Shown piece after piece: positions 1 to 8,619 of a stretch of DNA of 64,000 nucleotides. Both the position numbers and the translations under genes were made by a program. The notes beneath the pieces were generated by a model. The model saw only the letters and a list, made by a program, of their open reading frames with translations, was not told the origin of the DNA and did not search any database. Source of the stretch: Neobacillus mesonae (lineage in GTDB: Bacteria > Bacillota > Bacilli > Paenibacillales > Paenibacillaceae); the NCBI GenBank assembly GCA_023715865.1, contig JAMBOW010000001.1, forward strand, positions 1,860,001-1,924,000, written 5' to 3'. The number at the start of each line of letters is the position of its first letter. Positions within the stretch are counted from its first letter, which is position 1.

Positions 1-693
1 TACAGCAAATTTAAATACTTCCCGTCCGTTCATATAGATATAGTGCTGTTTGTTAGCAAGCGTTTGTTCTGACGCAGGCAGTCTCGAACCGCCCGCCTGT
101 ATATTTAGAAGCGGACCACCGGCACCTTCTGCGCCCAAGTCAAAGGATTTGAAGCCTCTTCCTTCAGGAACCTCTCCCAAAATAACGGCACCGGCACCGT
201 CTCCAAACAGGACAGCCGTATTTCGGTCCGTATAATCTGTAATGCGTGACAGGCAATCCACACCGATAACCAGCGCATTCTTATACATTCCTGATTGAAT
301 AAAGCTAGTTGCCGTAGCCAGCCCGTACACAAAGCCGGAGCAGGCTGCAGACAAATCAAATGCTGCTGCGCCTTTTGCTCCCAGCTTGTCCTGCAATATG
401 CATGCCGTTGAAGGGAAAGCACTATCCGGCGTGATCGTAGCGACAATGATTAGCTCGATATCGCTTGGCGAGATCCCTGCAGATGCAGCAGCTGCCTTTG
501 CAGCCTCGTAAGCAAGATCTGAGGTCGCTTCTTCAGGGGCAGCAATGTGACGCTCGCGAATTCCCGTACGGGAGACAATCCATTCGTCATTGGTATCCAT
601 CATTTTTTCCATATCATGATTCGTAAGAATCTTCTCTGGAACATATTTTCCTGTACCGATAACACCGACTGGACGCAATTGTGTATTCATCAT
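1..693 (-). CDS. fabH: Beta-ketoacyl-ACP synthase III, partial (3' end outside window)
   Basis: This enzyme condenses acetyl-CoA (or branched acyl-CoA) with malonyl-ACP to start type II fatty acid synthesis. The visible 231 residues include the N-terminal thiolase-fold half, the DEWIVSRTGIRERH segment typical of FabH, and the active-site cysteine in FDLSAACSGF (about residue 117). The C-terminal half with the catalytic His and Asn lies beyond the left edge. Two adjacent ATG codons (693 and 690) could start it; I chose 693. It begins one base after the plsX stop, so it is surely co-transcribed with fapR and plsX and falls under FapR control. No frameshift is seen. Confidence 0.95.
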   Translation of the reverse strand, partial: MMNTQLRPVGVIGTGKYVPEKILTNHDMEKMMDTNDEWIVSRTGIRERHIAAPEEATSDLAYEAAKAAAASAGISPSDIELIIVATITPDSAFPSTACILQDKLGAKGAAAFDLSAACSGFVYGLATATSFIQSGMYKNALVIGVDCLSRITDYTDRNTAVLFGDGAGAVILGEVPEGRGFKSFDLGAEGAGGPLLNIQAGGSRLPASEQTLANKQHYIYMNGREVFKFAV

Positions 694-694
694 G

Positions 695-1690
695 TCACTC
701 TTCTCTCCCGCTTATTTCCTTAGATATACTCTCGACCAGCTTGTTCGAGACAGCTAGTCTAGCCTGACGCACCGCATTTTTAATTGCATTTGCATCGGCA
801 GAACCGTGACTTTTTACGACTAAACGGCTGAGACCAAGCAGCGGTGCCCCTCCATGTTCCTTATAGTCAAGTTTTGCCTTTAATCCCCGCAGTTCAGGCA
901 TGAGCATCGCTGCAGCAAGCTTGCTCTTCAACGAGGAGGAGAATTGCTCCTTGAGAAGAGAGAAGATGCTCGCTGCTGTACCTTCCAGTGTCTTCAGCAT
1001 AATGTTCCCTGCAAATCCGTCACAGACAAGGACATCACAGCCACCGCTCAGCACATCTCTTGATTCCACATTACCTACAAAATGAATAGGCAGTTCCGCA
1101 AGCAATGGGTATGCCTGTTTGGTAAGTTCATTACCTTTGCCAGCCTCTGTTCCTACGTTCAAAAGTCCGACTTTAGGCTGCTCCACCCCATGTACCTTTT
1201 GGCGATACAGACTGCCCATAAGCGCATATTGGGCCAAGTGCTCCGGCTTCGCATCCATATTCGCTCCCAGGTCAAGTGCAAGCATGCCGCGGTTGTCGAT
1301 CGTTGGAATCATCGGTGCAAGCGCAGGACGCTCAATGCCTTCCATTCTGCCAACAACGAGAAGTCCCGTCGTCATAAGTGCTCCGGTATTACCGGCTGAA
1401 ATCATCGCATCGGCTTGCCCTTCCCGAAGCATGCGCCCCGCAACGACCATGGATGCATCTTTCTTGCGCCTTACAGCCTTAACCGGCTCATCCTCCGACC
1501 CAATCACCTCAGAGGCATGCAGCACAGTCAAACTTTGCGGGCGGTCATTTCCTAACAGCGGATTGATCTTGGCTTCATCTCCGACTAGAACGATCTCTAT
1601 ATCGCTATATTCTTTAGCAGCAAGCACAGCACCCTGAACCGTAGCTTCCGGTGCATGATCGCCTCCCATTGCATCAATGACGATCTTCAT
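695..1690 (-). CDS. plsX: Phosphate acyltransferase PlsX
   Basis: PlsX makes acyl-phosphate from acyl-ACP, feeding PlsY in phosphatidic acid synthesis at the membrane. The protein has 331 residues, normal for the family, and opens with MKIVIDAMGGDHAP, the conserved PlsX start. Other family blocks are SAGNTGAL, ALDLGAN, LLNVGTEAGKG and CDGFAGNIMLKT. An upstream in-frame extension exists, but the start at 1690 has a GGGGGAAG ribosome site and matches the family N-terminus. It overlaps the end of fapR by 17 bases, showing translational coupling, and is followed directly by fabH. Confidence 0.97.
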   Translation of the reverse strand: MKIVIDAMGGDHAPEATVQGAVLAAKEYSDIEIVLVGDEAKINPLLGNDRPQSLTVLHASEVIGSEDEPVKAVRRKKDASMVVAGRMLREGQADAMISAGNTGALMTTGLLVVGRMEGIERPALAPMIPTIDNRGMLALDLGANMDAKPEHLAQYALMGSLYRQKVHGVEQPKVGLLNVGTEAGKGNELTKQAYPLLAELPIHFVGNVESRDVLSGGCDVLVCDGFAGNIMLKTLEGTAASIFSLLKEQFSSSLKSKLAAAMLMPELRGLKAKLDYKEHGGAPLLGLSRLVVKSHGSADANAIKNAVRQARLAVSNKLVESISKEISGREE

Positions 1691-2285
1691 GATAACTTCC
1701 CCCTTCGTCATTATCTTGTCCCGCGGATCGGTAAATGACGAAGTTTCCTTGAAACACCATTTCCTCACCGACATATGCAAATACTTCTACTTTCGCTTTC
1801 CCCTTCTGTTCAGGAGTAGATCGCACATATGCCTTCGCAATACACTTCTCCCCTAAATGAACCGGCCTTACAAACCGAATATCAGCAGATGCGGTCAAAG
1901 CAATTTCATCATTGATGACAGCAACAGCAAGCGAATTCGCTTGAGCAAACACATAGTGTCCTCTAGCTATTCCTGTTCGTGAAAATACATGTTCCTCTTT
2001 AATCTCAAAAATGGAGATACCGCTCTTATCGAGCTGAAGGTCAACGATATCACCAATTATTTCGTGCAAAGGCAGTGAGCGTACTTGATCATAAGATCTT
2101 TCGGCCATCAGCTTCATCCGCTCGCGCAGCTCGGGAATACCAAGCTCCATACGATCCAACCGAATGGTCTGAATGCTCACTTTAAGTAATCTTGTCAGCT
2201 CTTGGTCAGTGATAAAAGGGTTATCCTCAATCATTTGAGTAAGCTGCTGCTGTCTCTGACGTTTGGGTAATCGTTCTATGATCAA
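1674..2285 (-). CDS. fapR: Fatty acid and phospholipid biosynthesis repressor FapR
   Basis: FapR is the malonyl-CoA-responsive repressor of lipid synthesis genes in Bacillota. The 203-residue protein has an N-terminal helix-turn-helix (about residues 20-55, ITDQELTRLLKVSIQTIRLDRMELGIPELR, split here as ITDQELTRLL then KVSIQTIRLD) and a C-terminal hot-dog domain that binds malonyl-CoA (ARGHYVFAQANSLAVA and TASADIRFVRPV). The start is TTG at 2285 behind AGGGGG; no ATG lies near. It heads the fapR-plsX-fabH operon. A FapR operator sits at the promoter (2492-2508), so autorepression is likely, as in Bacillus subtilis. Confidence 0.96.
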   Translation of the reverse strand: MIIERLPKRQRQQQLTQMIEDNPFITDQELTRLLKVSIQTIRLDRMELGIPELRERMKLMAERSYDQVRSLPLHEIIGDIVDLQLDKSGISIFEIKEEHVFSRTGIARGHYVFAQANSLAVAVINDEIALTASADIRFVRPVHLGEKCIAKAYVRSTPEQKGKAKVEVFAYVGEEMVFQGNFVIYRSAGQDNDEGGSYHEDRH

Positions 2286-2491
2286 GCACCCCCTGTTTAT
2301 GTGACATTAAGGACCTCTTGTCTATGCAAGTCCAATCTATAATTTCATACACATCACAATTGAAAGATTTTGCATAACTCGAGATCACACACTAAGTTTC
2401 TAAACCATCGATTTATGCAAAATCTTCACTTGTACTCCGATGTGGTCCATCCTCTTATGAATATAAGATAAGGCAACAAAACGTAAGTAAG

Positions 2492-2508
2492 TTAGAACCA
2501 GGTACTAA
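2492..2508 (-). promoter_or_regulatory. FapR operator
   Basis: Read on the minus strand this is TTAGTACCTGGTTCTAA, an interrupted palindrome very close to the FapR box remembered for B. subtilis (TTAGTACCTAGTCTTAA). It lies just downstream of a TATACT -10 element, where a bound repressor would block initiation of fapR-plsX-fabH. Confidence 0.88.
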
Positions 2509-2513
2509 AGCTT

Positions 2514-2542
2514 AGTATAAAACATGTCAGCATAAAAAGAAA
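2514..2542 (-). promoter_or_regulatory. Predicted fapR-plsX-fabH promoter
   Basis: On the minus strand a TATACT -10 (2514-2519) has a weak -35, TTTCTT (2537-2542), at 17 bases spacing. The -10 directly precedes the FapR operator. The leader to the TTG start of fapR is over 200 bases and AT-rich, with no ORF that I can support. Confidence 0.6.
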
Positions 2543-2560
2543 GTGCCCGCTTATTTCCCG

Positions 2561-2596
2561 AAAAAAAATAGCACTTCATCCATTCAGATGAAGCAC
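2561..2596 (-). terminator. Terminator after rpmF
   Basis: A seven-pair stem (CTTCATC at 2574-2580 with GATGAAG at 2587-2593) is followed on the minus strand by a run of eight T. It lies 17 bases after the rpmF stop and separates DUF177-rpmF from the fapR promoter. Confidence 0.75.
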
Positions 2597-2612
2597 TACT
2601 TTAGAACAAATA

Positions 2613-2786
2613 TTATTGAGAGATGATCTCTCTAGATTTGTACGTTCCGCACACTTTGCATACGTGATGAGCAAGCTTCAATTCTCCGCATTGTTCACAT
2701 TTCACCATGCCTGGCACAGCCAGTTTAAAGTGAGTACGACGTTTGTCACGACGAGTTTTGGATGTTCTCCGTTGAGGTACTGCCAC
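2613..2786 (-). CDS. rpmF: 50S ribosomal protein L32
   Basis: This is a 57-residue L32 of the large ribosomal subunit, with the family opening [18 protein letters not shown] and a C-terminal zinc ribbon made by two CxxC pairs (CEQC and CKVC). The start is GTG at 2786, behind a strong AGGAGGTGGG site; an ATG further upstream would add 16 unrelated residues. It follows the DUF177 gene by about 120 bases, the yceD-rpmF arrangement conserved across bacteria. Four zinc cysteines indicate the zinc-dependent L32 form. Confidence 0.96.
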   Translation of the reverse strand: MAVPQRRTSKTRRDKRRTHFKLAVPGMVKCEQCGELKLAHHVCKVCGTYKSREIISQ

Positions 2787-2905
2787 AATTCCCACCTCCT
2801 TATCAAAGTCAAAAGTTTCTCGAGCATACGCCATAATAATTATAATGCACCATCAAGAAACCGTTAAGAAAAGAAATGTACGTTATTCACGTCAATTCCT
2901 TGTTC

Positions 2906-3412
2906 TTATTTAAAGAAATCCTTAAGCCCAGCAAGCCGCGGATCGATTGCAGTATTGTCACACCCACAACTGCTCTCGTTCAAGTCGGTACCGCAAGTCG
3001 GGCACAGCCCTTTGCAATCCTTCTTGCACAGCGGTGCGAATGGAAGATGCAGCAGGAAATATTCCTCCAAGAAAAGATTCAGGTTAACTGTATCTTCTTC
3101 AACGTACAAGGTATCGTCTTCTTCTTCCATTTCCTCCGGCTCTGTTCCTTGCTTAAACTGCTCGGCGAATTTCATATTTAAATGCTCATGGACATTTCCT
3201 AGACAACGAGAGCAGAGCATATCTACTTCGGCTGACAACGTTCCTTGAACATCTACCACGCCGTCCGGCAATGCAGTAAATGTAAGCTCTACCTGCAATG
3301 GGGATACGGCAGTGATTTCCTTGTTGTTACGAATAAGATGGCTCACATCAATCGACTCTGTAAGCTTCATCGGTTCAGCAGCCGAGGCCATCTTGCGAAA
3401 TGACATTTCCAC
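2906..3412 (-). CDS. DUF177/YceD family protein upstream of rpmF
   Basis: The 168-residue protein belongs to the DUF177 (YceD) family, which is nearly always next to rpmF and is linked to 23S rRNA or large-subunit production. It carries a CSRC pair in the middle, an acidic stretch (EEMEEEDD), and a C-terminal cysteine cluster (CKKDCKGLCPTCG then CGC) that probably binds zinc. The start is GTG at 3412 with GGAG eight bases upstream; a nearby ATG (3406) is an alternative. A sigma-A promoter lies about 100 bases upstream, so it and rpmF form one transcript. Confidence 0.9.
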   Translation of the reverse strand: MEMSFRKMASAAEPMKLTESIDVSHLIRNNKEITAVSPLQVELTFTALPDGVVDVQGTLSAEVDMLCSRCLGNVHEHLNMKFAEQFKQGTEPEEMEEEDDTLYVEEDTVNLNLFLEEYFLLHLPFAPLCKKDCKGLCPTCGTDLNESSCGCDNTAIDPRLAGLKDFFK

Positions 3413-3511
3413 GTTAATCACTCCAGACGATAAACCAATTTCACAACATTCACTAGTATGCTTCAAATGTAGACATAAGTATGTTGAAAAACGGTCTAAC
3501 AAACAAAAATC

Positions 3512-3541
3512 ATTATACCGATTTCTCAAGAGGTTTGTCAA
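3512..3541 (-). promoter_or_regulatory. Sigma-A promoter for DUF177-rpmF
   Basis: On the minus strand TTGACA (3536-3541) and TATAAT (3512-3517) are separated by 18 bases, consensus at both boxes. It predicts a leader of about 95 bases. A divergent TATAAT at 3644-3649 with a poor -35 may serve tmcAL on the plus strand. Confidence 0.88.
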
Positions 3542-3707
3542 CACTTGAAACTTTACACCCTGTTCAATTGTCTAACCAATACAAAATAGCGATATTCTAT
3601 GCTATTTGTCGTTAATTTGTCCTTCAGATCCGCTTAAATTGGATATAATGGTTTCTATAAACCTATCAGATGTGCCCTATTGAATGCAAACTGGAGTGTG
3701 AAAAAAT

Positions 3708-4940
3708 ATGAGTAAAACCGTGGGACTGATCGTTGAGTATAACCCAATGCACAACGGTCATGTCTACCACCTGGAGGAGTCCAAAAAAATAACAGGAGCT
3801 GATACTGTTGTTGCCGTAATGAGCGGTCATTTTCTACAGCGGGGAGAGCCGGCAATTGTCAGCAAATGGGCTCGGACAGAGATGGCGCTGACCATGGGCG
3901 TCGATCTCGTGCTTGAGCTGCCGGTCAGCTATGCGGTAGGGCCGGCCGAATGGTTCGCCCATGGGGCAGCGGCCACCCTGCACCATACAGGCGTCGTGGA
4001 TTCGCTGTGCTTTGGCAGCGAATCCGGAGAGCTTGCGCCCCTTGCTGCAATGGCAGACCTGCTGGCCAGCGAGCCAAAGGCGCTGTCAACCAGGATCCAG
4101 GAGCAGCTGCAGAAGGGCGCAAGCTATCCCGCAGCCTACGCAGCAGCTGCGGCCGAGATGGCCCCCGATGGGGATCATACGGGGGCACTGGCACTGCTTA
4201 AGCAGCCCAATAATACGCTGGGGCTGCACTATTTAATCGCGCTGAAACGCCTGAACAGCTCGATCGAGCCCTTTACGGCGCAGCGGACCGGCGCCGGGTA
4301 TCATGATGCGATGCCGGGTCCCGGCAGCATCGCCAGTGCTACAGCCGTGCGCCGGCTGCTGCTCGGCGCAGACACCGATGCCGCCGCTCCTTACGTCCCT
4401 GCGGAGGTGCTGGCCATTCTGGAACGCGAATGGCAAACAGGACGCGCTCCGGTCCACCTCGAGCGCTACAGGGATGCCCTGTTCGCACAGCTGGTGACCA
4501 AGAGCGCTGATGAGCTTGCCCAGTTTGCCGAGGTTACCGAAGGTCTTGAGCACCGCATATTAAATCAGCTGCCCAAACTGTCCGAGCTCTCCGTAGAATC
4601 TTTTCTCGAAGCACTCATAACGAAACGCTATACACGTACGAAACTGCAAAGAATGCTCATGCATATTCTCCTAAATCACAGCAAAGAGGAGCTAAAGCCA
4701 TTTGTACTAACAGAAGGCCCGCATTATATCAGAGTCCTTGGCTTTACGGACAAAGGACAAGCATTGCTGAAAGAGATGAAGAAAAAAGCTTCCCTGCCTG
4801 TTGTGATCAAAGCTTCTAACTTTAATCATCCGCAATTAACGCGCGATTTTCAGGCAGCTGCTCTGTACGGGCTCGGCATGCCGGTCAAAGACGTCAGACT
4901 CCTGTACAAGGACTATTACCAGTCCCCTGTTCGATTCTAA
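3708..4940 (+). CDS. tmcAL: tRNA(Met) cytidine acetate ligase TmcAL (YlbM)
   Basis: TmcAL forms N4-acetylcytidine at the wobble base of elongator tRNA-Met from acetate and ATP. The 410-residue protein starts with the nucleotidyltransferase block GLIVEYNPMHNGHVYHL, whose HNGH is the HIGH-like nucleotide site, followed by MSGHFLQRGEPAI and WARTEMAL. The C-terminal part (LPKLSELSVESFLEALITKR) also fits the family. The start has GGAGTG upstream. Bases 3880-4480 are clearly richer in G and C than both ends of the gene, although the frame stays open. It sits beside the ylbL and ylbJ homologues, as in B. subtilis. Confidence 0.95.
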   Translation: MSKTVGLIVEYNPMHNGHVYHLEESKKITGADTVVAVMSGHFLQRGEPAIVSKWARTEMALTMGVDLVLELPVSYAVGPAEWFAHGAAATLHHTGVVDSLCFGSESGELAPLAAMADLLASEPKALSTRIQEQLQKGASYPAAYAAAAAEMAPDGDHTGALALLKQPNNTLGLHYLIALKRLNSSIEPFTAQRTGAGYHDAMPGPGSIASATAVRRLLLGADTDAAAPYVPAEVLAILEREWQTGRAPVHLERYRDALFAQLVTKSADELAQFAEVTEGLEHRILNQLPKLSELSVESFLEALITKRYTRTKLQRMLMHILLNHSKEELKPFVLTEGPHYIRVLGFTDKGQALLKEMKKKASLPVVIKASNFNHPQLTRDFQAAALYGLGMPVKDVRLLYKDYYQSPVRF

Positions 4941-4960
4941 ATACAGGGTTGCTTTAGAAA

Positions 4961-5000
4961 AACAGCCTGCTTGATAAACTTCAAGCAGGCTGTTTTTTTA
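4961..5000. terminator. Bidirectional terminator between tmcAL and the SepM-like gene
   Basis: A perfect 14-pair stem (4961-4974 with 4981-4994), a six-base loop, T-run on the plus side and A-run on the other side. It can stop both convergent transcripts. Confidence 0.92.
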
Positions 5001-6047
5001 TTATTCAACTGTTTTGGCGGTCATATGGTTTATATACTCCAGCGCATCTCCTGCAGTTTCCACAGGAACCAGCTCCATATCGGTTTTAATGGAGTCTGCC
5101 TTCTTCTTCGCTTCTTCATAATTCGCCTCGGGGACAAAGAACACCTCTGCGTCTTCGCGATCCGCAGCAACGATCTTGTGAACTACACCGCCGATCGCTC
5201 CTACTTCCCCGTCTTTATTAATTGTGCCTGTACCGGCAATGATATGTCCTTTGGTCAGATCACCCGGTGTCAGCTGATTATATATTTCAAGCGTAAACAT
5301 TAAACCAGCCGAAGGTCCGCCGATTTCCGTATTGGTAAATGTGATTTGATGAGAGGGATCCTTCGGTTTAACCGTTTGAAGTGTTCCGATCATGACGCCA
5401 AGACCGGGTCTGGTCTCACCTGTTTCTGAATCTTTAATAGGCACAAGCTTGAGTTCTCTCGTGATCGTCTCACCTTTACGGTCAAGCTGAAGCTCTACCG
5501 TATCTCCAACCTTTTTGTCTTCCAGCTGCTTCGCAAGCACTGTATTGTCTGGGGTGGGGACACCGTTGATCGACAGGATCTTGTCTTGCGGTTTAATATC
5601 CCCTTCCGGACTTGCATCTTTGGAAAGACCAAATACAAAAATATACTTTGGTACGATGGCATACTCAACTCCCGCTTGCTCGTAAGCTGCTTCCATGGCG
5701 GATGCCTGGGAATCGCTCATATACCAAACCTGTTCTGCTGAATACTCATCTTGAGTCCGGCCCGCAAGACGCTCTTCCTTCTTGCCAATTTGAGCATGTT
5801 CGTTAAAGGTGGTCAAAAACAGAAGTGCCAGGTTAGCATAGCTTGCTGATACAGTCGTCATCAGAAACTTTCCTTCTTCTTCCGCATCCCCATTTTTCAC
5901 TTCTACCATAGGCTTAACCGATTCAGCGGTACCAGGCTGAGTAACAATATAAGGTGTCGGCATATACACCAGTACATACACAAGAACAGCCAGACTTACG
6001 ATATAGATGACCGTACGAAATCCGCTTCTTTTAGTTAGATTACTCAA
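5001..6047 (-). CDS. SepM-family (YlbL) PDZ and Lon-type S16 serine protease
   Basis: This is a membrane-anchored protease with an outside catalytic part. Residues 11-30 form one transmembrane segment, a PDZ domain follows (about 130-205, with GDIKPQDKILSINGV), and the C-terminal S16 Lon-like domain carries Ser246 in GGPSAGLMF and Lys291 in GGVVHKIVAA, the expected catalytic dyad. Length (348) fits B. subtilis YlbL. The start is TTG at 6047 behind GAGGAGG. In Bacillus the homologue takes part in clearing a cell-division inhibitor after DNA damage; in streptococci SepM processes a peptide signal. The role here is inferred. Confidence 0.92.
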   Translation of the reverse strand: MSNLTKRSGFRTVIYIVSLAVLVYVLVYMPTPYIVTQPGTAESVKPMVEVKNGDAEEEGKFLMTTVSASYANLALLFLTTFNEHAQIGKKEERLAGRTQDEYSAEQVWYMSDSQASAMEAAYEQAGVEYAIVPKYIFVFGLSKDASPEGDIKPQDKILSINGVPTPDNTVLAKQLEDKKVGDTVELQLDRKGETITRELKLVPIKDSETGETRPGLGVMIGTLQTVKPKDPSHQITFTNTEIGGPSAGLMFTLEIYNQLTPGDLTKGHIIAGTGTINKDGEVGAIGGVVHKIVAADREDAEVFFVPEANYEEAKKKADSIKTDMELVPVETAGDALEYINHMTAKTVE

Positions 6048-6215
6048 GAGCTGTCCTCCTCACCCTTACTGCCTGTTCTTCTTTTTTTACTTCCCACATA
6101 TATATGTGTACAGGCTGGATCTACGTATCTAATATACTCCTGTAAATTTATAACGAAGCGCCCCTGAACATCATTCAGCTATTCCACGTCATAAATCAAT
6201 CGAGGTGAACATTGT

Positions 6216-7424
6216 TTGAATTCAGAACTCACTAAAAAGCACGTGATCCCCCCATATGTAACGACCATGATTCTAGGAGTCAGTGCCCTTCTTGCCGTCG
6301 CTGCCGTTGTGTCCTCACCAAAGGAAGCGTTCGACGCCTCCATGCAGGGGCTTCAAATATGGTGGAAGATGGTGTTTCCTGCTCTTCTTCCGTTTATTAT
6401 GCTGTCACAAATGCTGACGGCTTTGGGGTTTACCCATGGCCTTGGCGTGCTCCTGGAGCCTCTGATGCAAAAATGCTTTCGGCTGCCTGGAATAACTGGT
6501 CTAGGGCTTGCTGTAGGCATGACAGGAGGTTTCCCCTCCGGTGCAGATACGGCAGCCCGGTTATATCAACAGAAGCACATCTCGGGAAGAGAAGCTGCAG
6601 TACTCGCCTCTATCACCCATTTTGCCAGTCCGATGACCTTGTTCGTTGTTATCGGAGCCGCTTTTTACGAAACTCCTGTCATAGGATACATTTTAGCAGG
6701 CATCCATTGGTTTGGAGGCATTATTGCGGGCATCATACTTTCACGGGTTGCATTTTCTTCAAAGGAAGCCTTAAAACCATCTGAGAAACAGCAGGCAGAA
6801 CGTCTTTCTCTACTAGAAGCAATGGCAAACGCGAAAGAAAAGGATGGCCGCAGTTTTGGGAGACTGCTCGGAGATACAGTAAGTCACGCGGTACAAGTGT
6901 TAATGATGACAGGCGGTTACATGATTATTTTCTCCGTCCTCATTAAGCTGCTGAGCAAATATGTAACACCTTTTCTGCCGGACTGGATCTGGTCTTCCTT
7001 TTTTGAAGTCCATCTTGGAGCGTACGCTTTGCGTTCTCTGGATATTGCTGCGCACGCAGTCGGTTTCGCCCTGCTTTGTGCTGCCGTCAGCTGGGGAGGC
7101 CTAAGCTCCCACCTGCAAGCTTCTGCTCTTCTTGCACCATATGGAATAAACACCCGTATCTTTACCCTCGGGCGTCTTCTCCATGCTGCAGTATCCTATG
7201 GACTTGTTCTTCTGCTATGGGCACCGATTCGGCAATTCCTATCCCACTCCAAAGCTGTCTTTCTAGACATTTCGGCACATCCAGCTGGCTTAATACAGCA
7301 GATTCCTGGCGGTTTTCAAGCTGTAGCTTATCTCTCGATCTTCCTTGTACTCCTTATTGCTGCACTCATTATTATATCCCGATGTATCTCCAAATGGCAG
7401 TCTATCCGCCATTCTTCTCGTTAA
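6216..7424 (+). CDS. ylbJ: Sporulation integral membrane protein YlbJ
   Basis: The 402-residue protein has eight or more hydrophobic segments and the nucleoside-recognition (Gate) type motifs TGGFPSGAD and THFASPMTLFVV. YlbJ in Bacillus is a sigma-E-controlled mother-cell protein needed for spore formation, probably in small-molecule transport across the forespore membrane. The start is TTG at 6216 behind CGAGGTG. Its 3' end overlaps that of coaD on the other strand by 23 bases. I did not find a convincing sigma-E promoter upstream. Confidence 0.93.
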   Translation: MNSELTKKHVIPPYVTTMILGVSALLAVAAVVSSPKEAFDASMQGLQIWWKMVFPALLPFIMLSQMLTALGFTHGLGVLLEPLMQKCFRLPGITGLGLAVGMTGGFPSGADTAARLYQQKHISGREAAVLASITHFASPMTLFVVIGAAFYETPVIGYILAGIHWFGGIIAGIILSRVAFSSKEALKPSEKQQAERLSLLEAMANAKEKDGRSFGRLLGDTVSHAVQVLMMTGGYMIIFSVLIKLLSKYVTPFLPDWIWSSFFEVHLGAYALRSLDIAAHAVGFALLCAAVSWGGLSSHLQASALLAPYGINTRIFTLGRLLHAAVSYGLVLLLWAPIRQFLSHSKAVFLDISAHPAGLIQQIPGGFQAVAYLSIFLVLLIAALIIISRCISKWQSIRHSSR

Positions 7425-7917
7425 CTTTACGCCGAAGCGCTTCCTCTACTTCTTTGGAGACAAGTTCTGTTACATCGCCATTAAAGCTCGCTATTTCCTT
7501 AACTACACTTGAACTAAGATAAGAATATTTCGGATCAGTCATCATAAAGATTGTCTCCGCATCCTTATTCAGCTTTTTATTCAGCGATGCAAGCTGAAGT
7601 TCATACTCAAAATCAGTGACAGAGCGAATACCACGCATGATCACCTGAGCTCCCTTGATTTTTACATAGTTTGCCGTTAAATCGCGGAAGCTGTCCACTT
7701 CTACATTAGGCAGATCAGCCGTTACCACTTTCAAAAGCTCAACTCGTTCCTCCACAGTGAATAACGGGTTTTTGCTTTTGTTATTAAGTACGGCAACAAC
7801 AAGTCGGTCAAATTGCTTGGATGCCCGTGTAATAATATCAAAATGACCCAGTGTAACCGGGTCAAAGCTTCCCGGATATACGGCTACTCTCTCTGTCTTG
7901 TATCCTGCATCATTCAT
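7402..7917 (-). CDS. coaD: Pantetheine-phosphate adenylyltransferase
   Basis: CoaD transfers AMP from ATP to 4'-phosphopantetheine, the penultimate step of coenzyme A synthesis. The protein shows the nucleotidyltransferase block AVYPGSFDPVTLGHFDII with the T/HxGH site, then IMRGIRSVTDFEYE and the SYLSSSVVKEIASF block near the end. I chose ATG at 7917 (nine bases after GGAGG); ATG at 7923 is also in frame but too close. The start lies inside the end of rsmD, so the two are coupled, as in B. subtilis ylbH-coaD. The last 23 bases overlap ylbJ tail to tail. Confidence 0.96.
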   Translation of the reverse strand: MNDAGYKTERVAVYPGSFDPVTLGHFDIITRASKQFDRLVVAVLNNKSKNPLFTVEERVELLKVVTADLPNVEVDSFRDLTANYVKIKGAQVIMRGIRSVTDFEYELQLASLNKKLNKDAETIFMMTDPKYSYLSSSVVKEIASFNGDVTELVSKEVEEALRRKVNEKNGG

Positions 7918-8533
7918 TGCCATAATCCTCCTGAACATTCTCATCTGTGTCTTTATTCCATTCTTCATCCGCCGCTTCAGCAGAAGAATACTGGTAAACT
8001 GAAATTGCCGTATCTCCGTATGTAGCTTTACGTGTTTGCTCAAACCGACCTATTTGTAAACTGTAGTCGTGAGCTGCATCATGCTCTACAACGATCGTTG
8101 CAAAATCATGGATCATATGATTAGCTTCAAGAGTCATCATAAACTCATCTGCGTTTTTCATCCGATATGGAGGATCTAGAAAGATCAGATCAAACTTGAA
8201 GTTACGTTTGGCGAGAAGCTTCAAAGCCCTGCCCGCCTCGTTCCGGAATACTTCGGCTTTTCCATCAAGGCCTGTTGCCTTTAAATTAGTACGAATAACC
8301 TCGATGCTCTTCGGTTCGAGATCTATAAATACTGCCTGATCCATGCCTCTGCTGAGTGATTCAATTCCGAGTCCGCCGCTTCCCGCGAACAAATCGAGGA
8401 CGGTTCCTCCATCGAAATAAGGTCCGATCATGCTAAAGACCGCTTCCTTCACCTTATCGGTTGTAGGACGGGTTCCAGTTCCGGGAACAGCCTTAAGCGG
8501 TCTACCTTTTGCAGTGCCTGATATTACTCTCAC
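7910..8533 (-). CDS. rsmD: 16S rRNA (guanine966-N2)-methyltransferase RsmD
   Basis: RsmD methylates G966 of 16S rRNA. The 207 residues contain the N-terminal RVISGTAKGR block, the SAM-binding LDLFAGSGGLGIESLSRG, and the catalytic DPPY motif in LIFLDPPY. The start GTG at 8533 has AGGGTG nine bases upstream and gives the usual MRVISG opening; a GTG at 8545 is an alternative adding four residues. The C-terminus has an acidic tail. It overlaps the start of coaD by eight bases. Confidence 0.95.
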   Translation of the reverse strand: MRVISGTAKGRPLKAVPGTGTRPTTDKVKEAVFSMIGPYFDGGTVLDLFAGSGGLGIESLSRGMDQAVFIDLEPKSIEVIRTNLKATGLDGKAEVFRNEAGRALKLLAKRNFKFDLIFLDPPYRMKNADEFMMTLEANHMIHDFATIVVEHDAAHDYSLQIGRFEQTRKATYGDTAISVYQYSSAEAADEEWNKDTDENVQEDYGNE

Positions 8534-8619
8534 GTAGATTTTCACCCTGTTTCATTCTTTGTATGTGCTTGTATAACGATATCGTACCACAATCTATGTA
8601 AGATGTGAAAATAACTCAT

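Noticed and set aside
6048..6215. Sigma-E promoter for ylbJ
   Set aside because: Expected from biology, but no convincing -35/-10 pair could be identified by eye.
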